Below are positions 63,151 to 64,000 of a DNA stretch of 64,000 nucleotides, piece by piece (position 1 is the first letter of the stretch; every line of letters begins with the position of its first letter). The stretch is from Ruegeria sp. Alg231-54. GTDB lineage: Bacteria > Pseudomonadota > Alphaproteobacteria > Rhodobacterales > Rhodobacteraceae. The notes under the pieces are model-generated. The model made no database searches. It worked only from the letters and a program-made list of their open reading frames with translations, and had not been told where the DNA came from. The stretch spans positions 124,003-188,002 of the forward strand of contig NZ_FREZ01000005.1 of assembly GCF_900143525.1 (NCBI RefSeq), given 5' to 3'. The translations under genes and the position numbers were made by a program.

Positions 63151-63939
63151 TCAACCGTCGATTCGGGCAGCCATTATTGCAATGGATTGTTGGTAAACCG
63201 AGGCGGCATTCCACTGTTGAATGACTGCAAAGTTTGGCTGACCCTGTTGATAGCCCCGACCGGGTTTCCAGCCCTTCTTACGCAGAAAATTGGCAGTTGA
63301 GGCCAATGCATCGGTCATATTGTAAAAGTCGACCTGACCGTCGCCGGTGGCATCAACCCCGTATTGCATGGCATTGCCCGGTAGGAACTGGGTGTGCCCA
63401 AGTTCGCCATGTTTTGCCCCTTTTGTCGCTGTCGTAATGCTGCCTTGATCGACCAGCTTCAGCGCCCCGATCGCGTGAGGAATGAAAAATTCGGACCTGC
63501 GGCAGTCATAGGCCAGTGTTGTGATTGCGGAAACAACCTGACTGTCCCCCATGAAGTTTCCGAACCCGGTTTCCATGCCGTGAATGGCGATCAGCACCCC
63601 GGCCGGTACGCCGTATTGACGTTCGAGTGCCGCATAGAATTGTGGGTTGCGCGCTTTGCGTTTGCGCCCTTGCGCCACGATGGTGTCTGCCCCTCGGACG
63701 CGCATGAACTTGTCTAACGAGTATTTAAAGCTCTTTTGATTGCGGTCCGCGGCTATGGTTCGCGTGGCGTATTGGGATTGGGCCAGTGCCTGCAATCCTT
63801 TCTTTTTGACGCCCGCACGTTTCGCCTGTTTGGCAAAGTCCTTCTTCCATGTCTCAAAGCCGCTGCTGGTGTTGCCGCAAGGTGCCGCGGAAGCAAGGGC
63901 GGGAAGGGATAGGGCGAACAAGAGAGCGAAGCGAAGCAT
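63151..63939 (-). CDS. MltB-family lytic murein transglycosylase
   Basis: 262 residues with a signal peptide (MLRFALLFALSLPALASA). The SLT-type fold shows the catalytic Glu in IAIHGMETGFGNFMG, plus GHTQFLPGNAMQYGVDATGDGQVDFYNMTDALASTANFLRKKGW, the usual second block. It cleaves peptidoglycan to 1,6-anhydro products during wall turnover. Not lipidated, shorter than E. coli MltB. The 200 bp on its downstream side (62952-63150) holds no gene. Confidence 0.9.
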   Translation of the reverse strand: MLRFALLFALSLPALASAAPCGNTSSGFETWKKDFAKQAKRAGVKKKGLQALAQSQYATRTIAADRNQKSFKYSLDKFMRVRGADTIVAQGRKRKARNPQFYAALERQYGVPAGVLIAIHGMETGFGNFMGDSQVVSAITTLAYDCRRSEFFIPHAIGALKLVDQGSITTATKGAKHGELGHTQFLPGNAMQYGVDATGDGQVDFYNMTDALASTANFLRKKGWKPGRGYQQGQPNFAVIQQWNAASVYQQSIAIMAARIDG

Positions 63940-64000
63940 CAGGGAAACCCGGAAAATTGCATTGTCAGGAAAAGAGTACGCTGCATTTCTCTGTCCGAAA

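Overview
The window reads as a chromosomal segment of a marine alphaproteobacterium of the Roseobacter group (Rhodobacteraceae, Ruegeria-like). The evidence is G+C-rich coding DNA, a phaZ/phaC/phaP polyhydroxybutyrate locus, four-subunit sarcosine oxidase, a DddP-type DMSP lyase in which all six published metal ligands fall at the published residue numbers, and alphaproteobacterial gene orders such as secDF next to an Mth938/NDUFAF3-like gene. No tRNA, rRNA, CRISPR array, integrase or prophage was seen.

Layout. 1-3.7 kb: phaZ (runs off the left edge) diverges from phaC, with phaP behind it; PhaR-type operators precede phaC and phaP but no phaR gene is present. 3.8-7.3 kb: dusA, a TauE/SafE exporter coupled to a 2OG-oxygenase-like gene, and a double SpoIIAA-like protein. 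7.3-7.56 kb: a convergent intergenic region with a TetR-like dyad and a strongly structured candidate RNA. 7.56-9.5 kb (minus): ccmI-ruvX-DUF1289. 9.6-15.8 kb: soxB-[FkbM methyltransferase]-soxD-soxA-soxG, with a second FkbM gene downstream on the other strand. 17-17.6 kb: sodB.

17.7-21.3 kb is the accessory part: a truncated IS481-type transposase fused to an acyltransferase remnant, an AT-rich gene for an uncharacterised multi-histidine membrane protein, and an IS1182-family element whose transposase is broken by an in-frame amber codon and apparently by an N-terminal frameshift. 21.4-26.4 kb: a host-attachment-family gene behind a hairpin-rich leader, a LOG-family gene, a LysM protein, an Atm1-type ABC exporter and a small secreted protein.

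26.5-40.2 kb: an RND efflux pair (minus) diverging from a yfgM-bamB-der cluster, then a fatty acid desaturase, a helix-hairpin-helix protein with a histone-H1-like lysine tail, serS and an MscS channel. 40.4-47.4 kb: yajC-secD-secF-TauE/SafE-Mth938 and then ccmABCDG, which with the distant ccmI covers much of cytochrome c maturation. 47.5-57.1 kb: acnA, DUF1223, an LpxL-like acyltransferase lacking the canonical acidic residue, fliG, two small secreted proteins sharing a cysteine motif, purB, DUF6314 and bioY. 57.2-64 kb: secreted/lipoprotein genes, an alpha/beta hydrolase-OsmC fusion, dddP, a DUF3445 (HODM-like) gene, an unrecognised protein and an MltB-type transglycosylase.

Most of the window is ordinary housekeeping and marine-heterotroph metabolism. 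The items most likely to be new are the structured RNA at 7.4-7.54 kb, the multi-histidine membrane protein at 18.4-19.4 kb, the leader RNA at 21.45 kb, the histone-like protein at 36.5 kb, and the secreted pair with matching 14-residue cysteine motifs at 53.3-54.1 kb. All functional statements come from reading the sequence; no database search was run.
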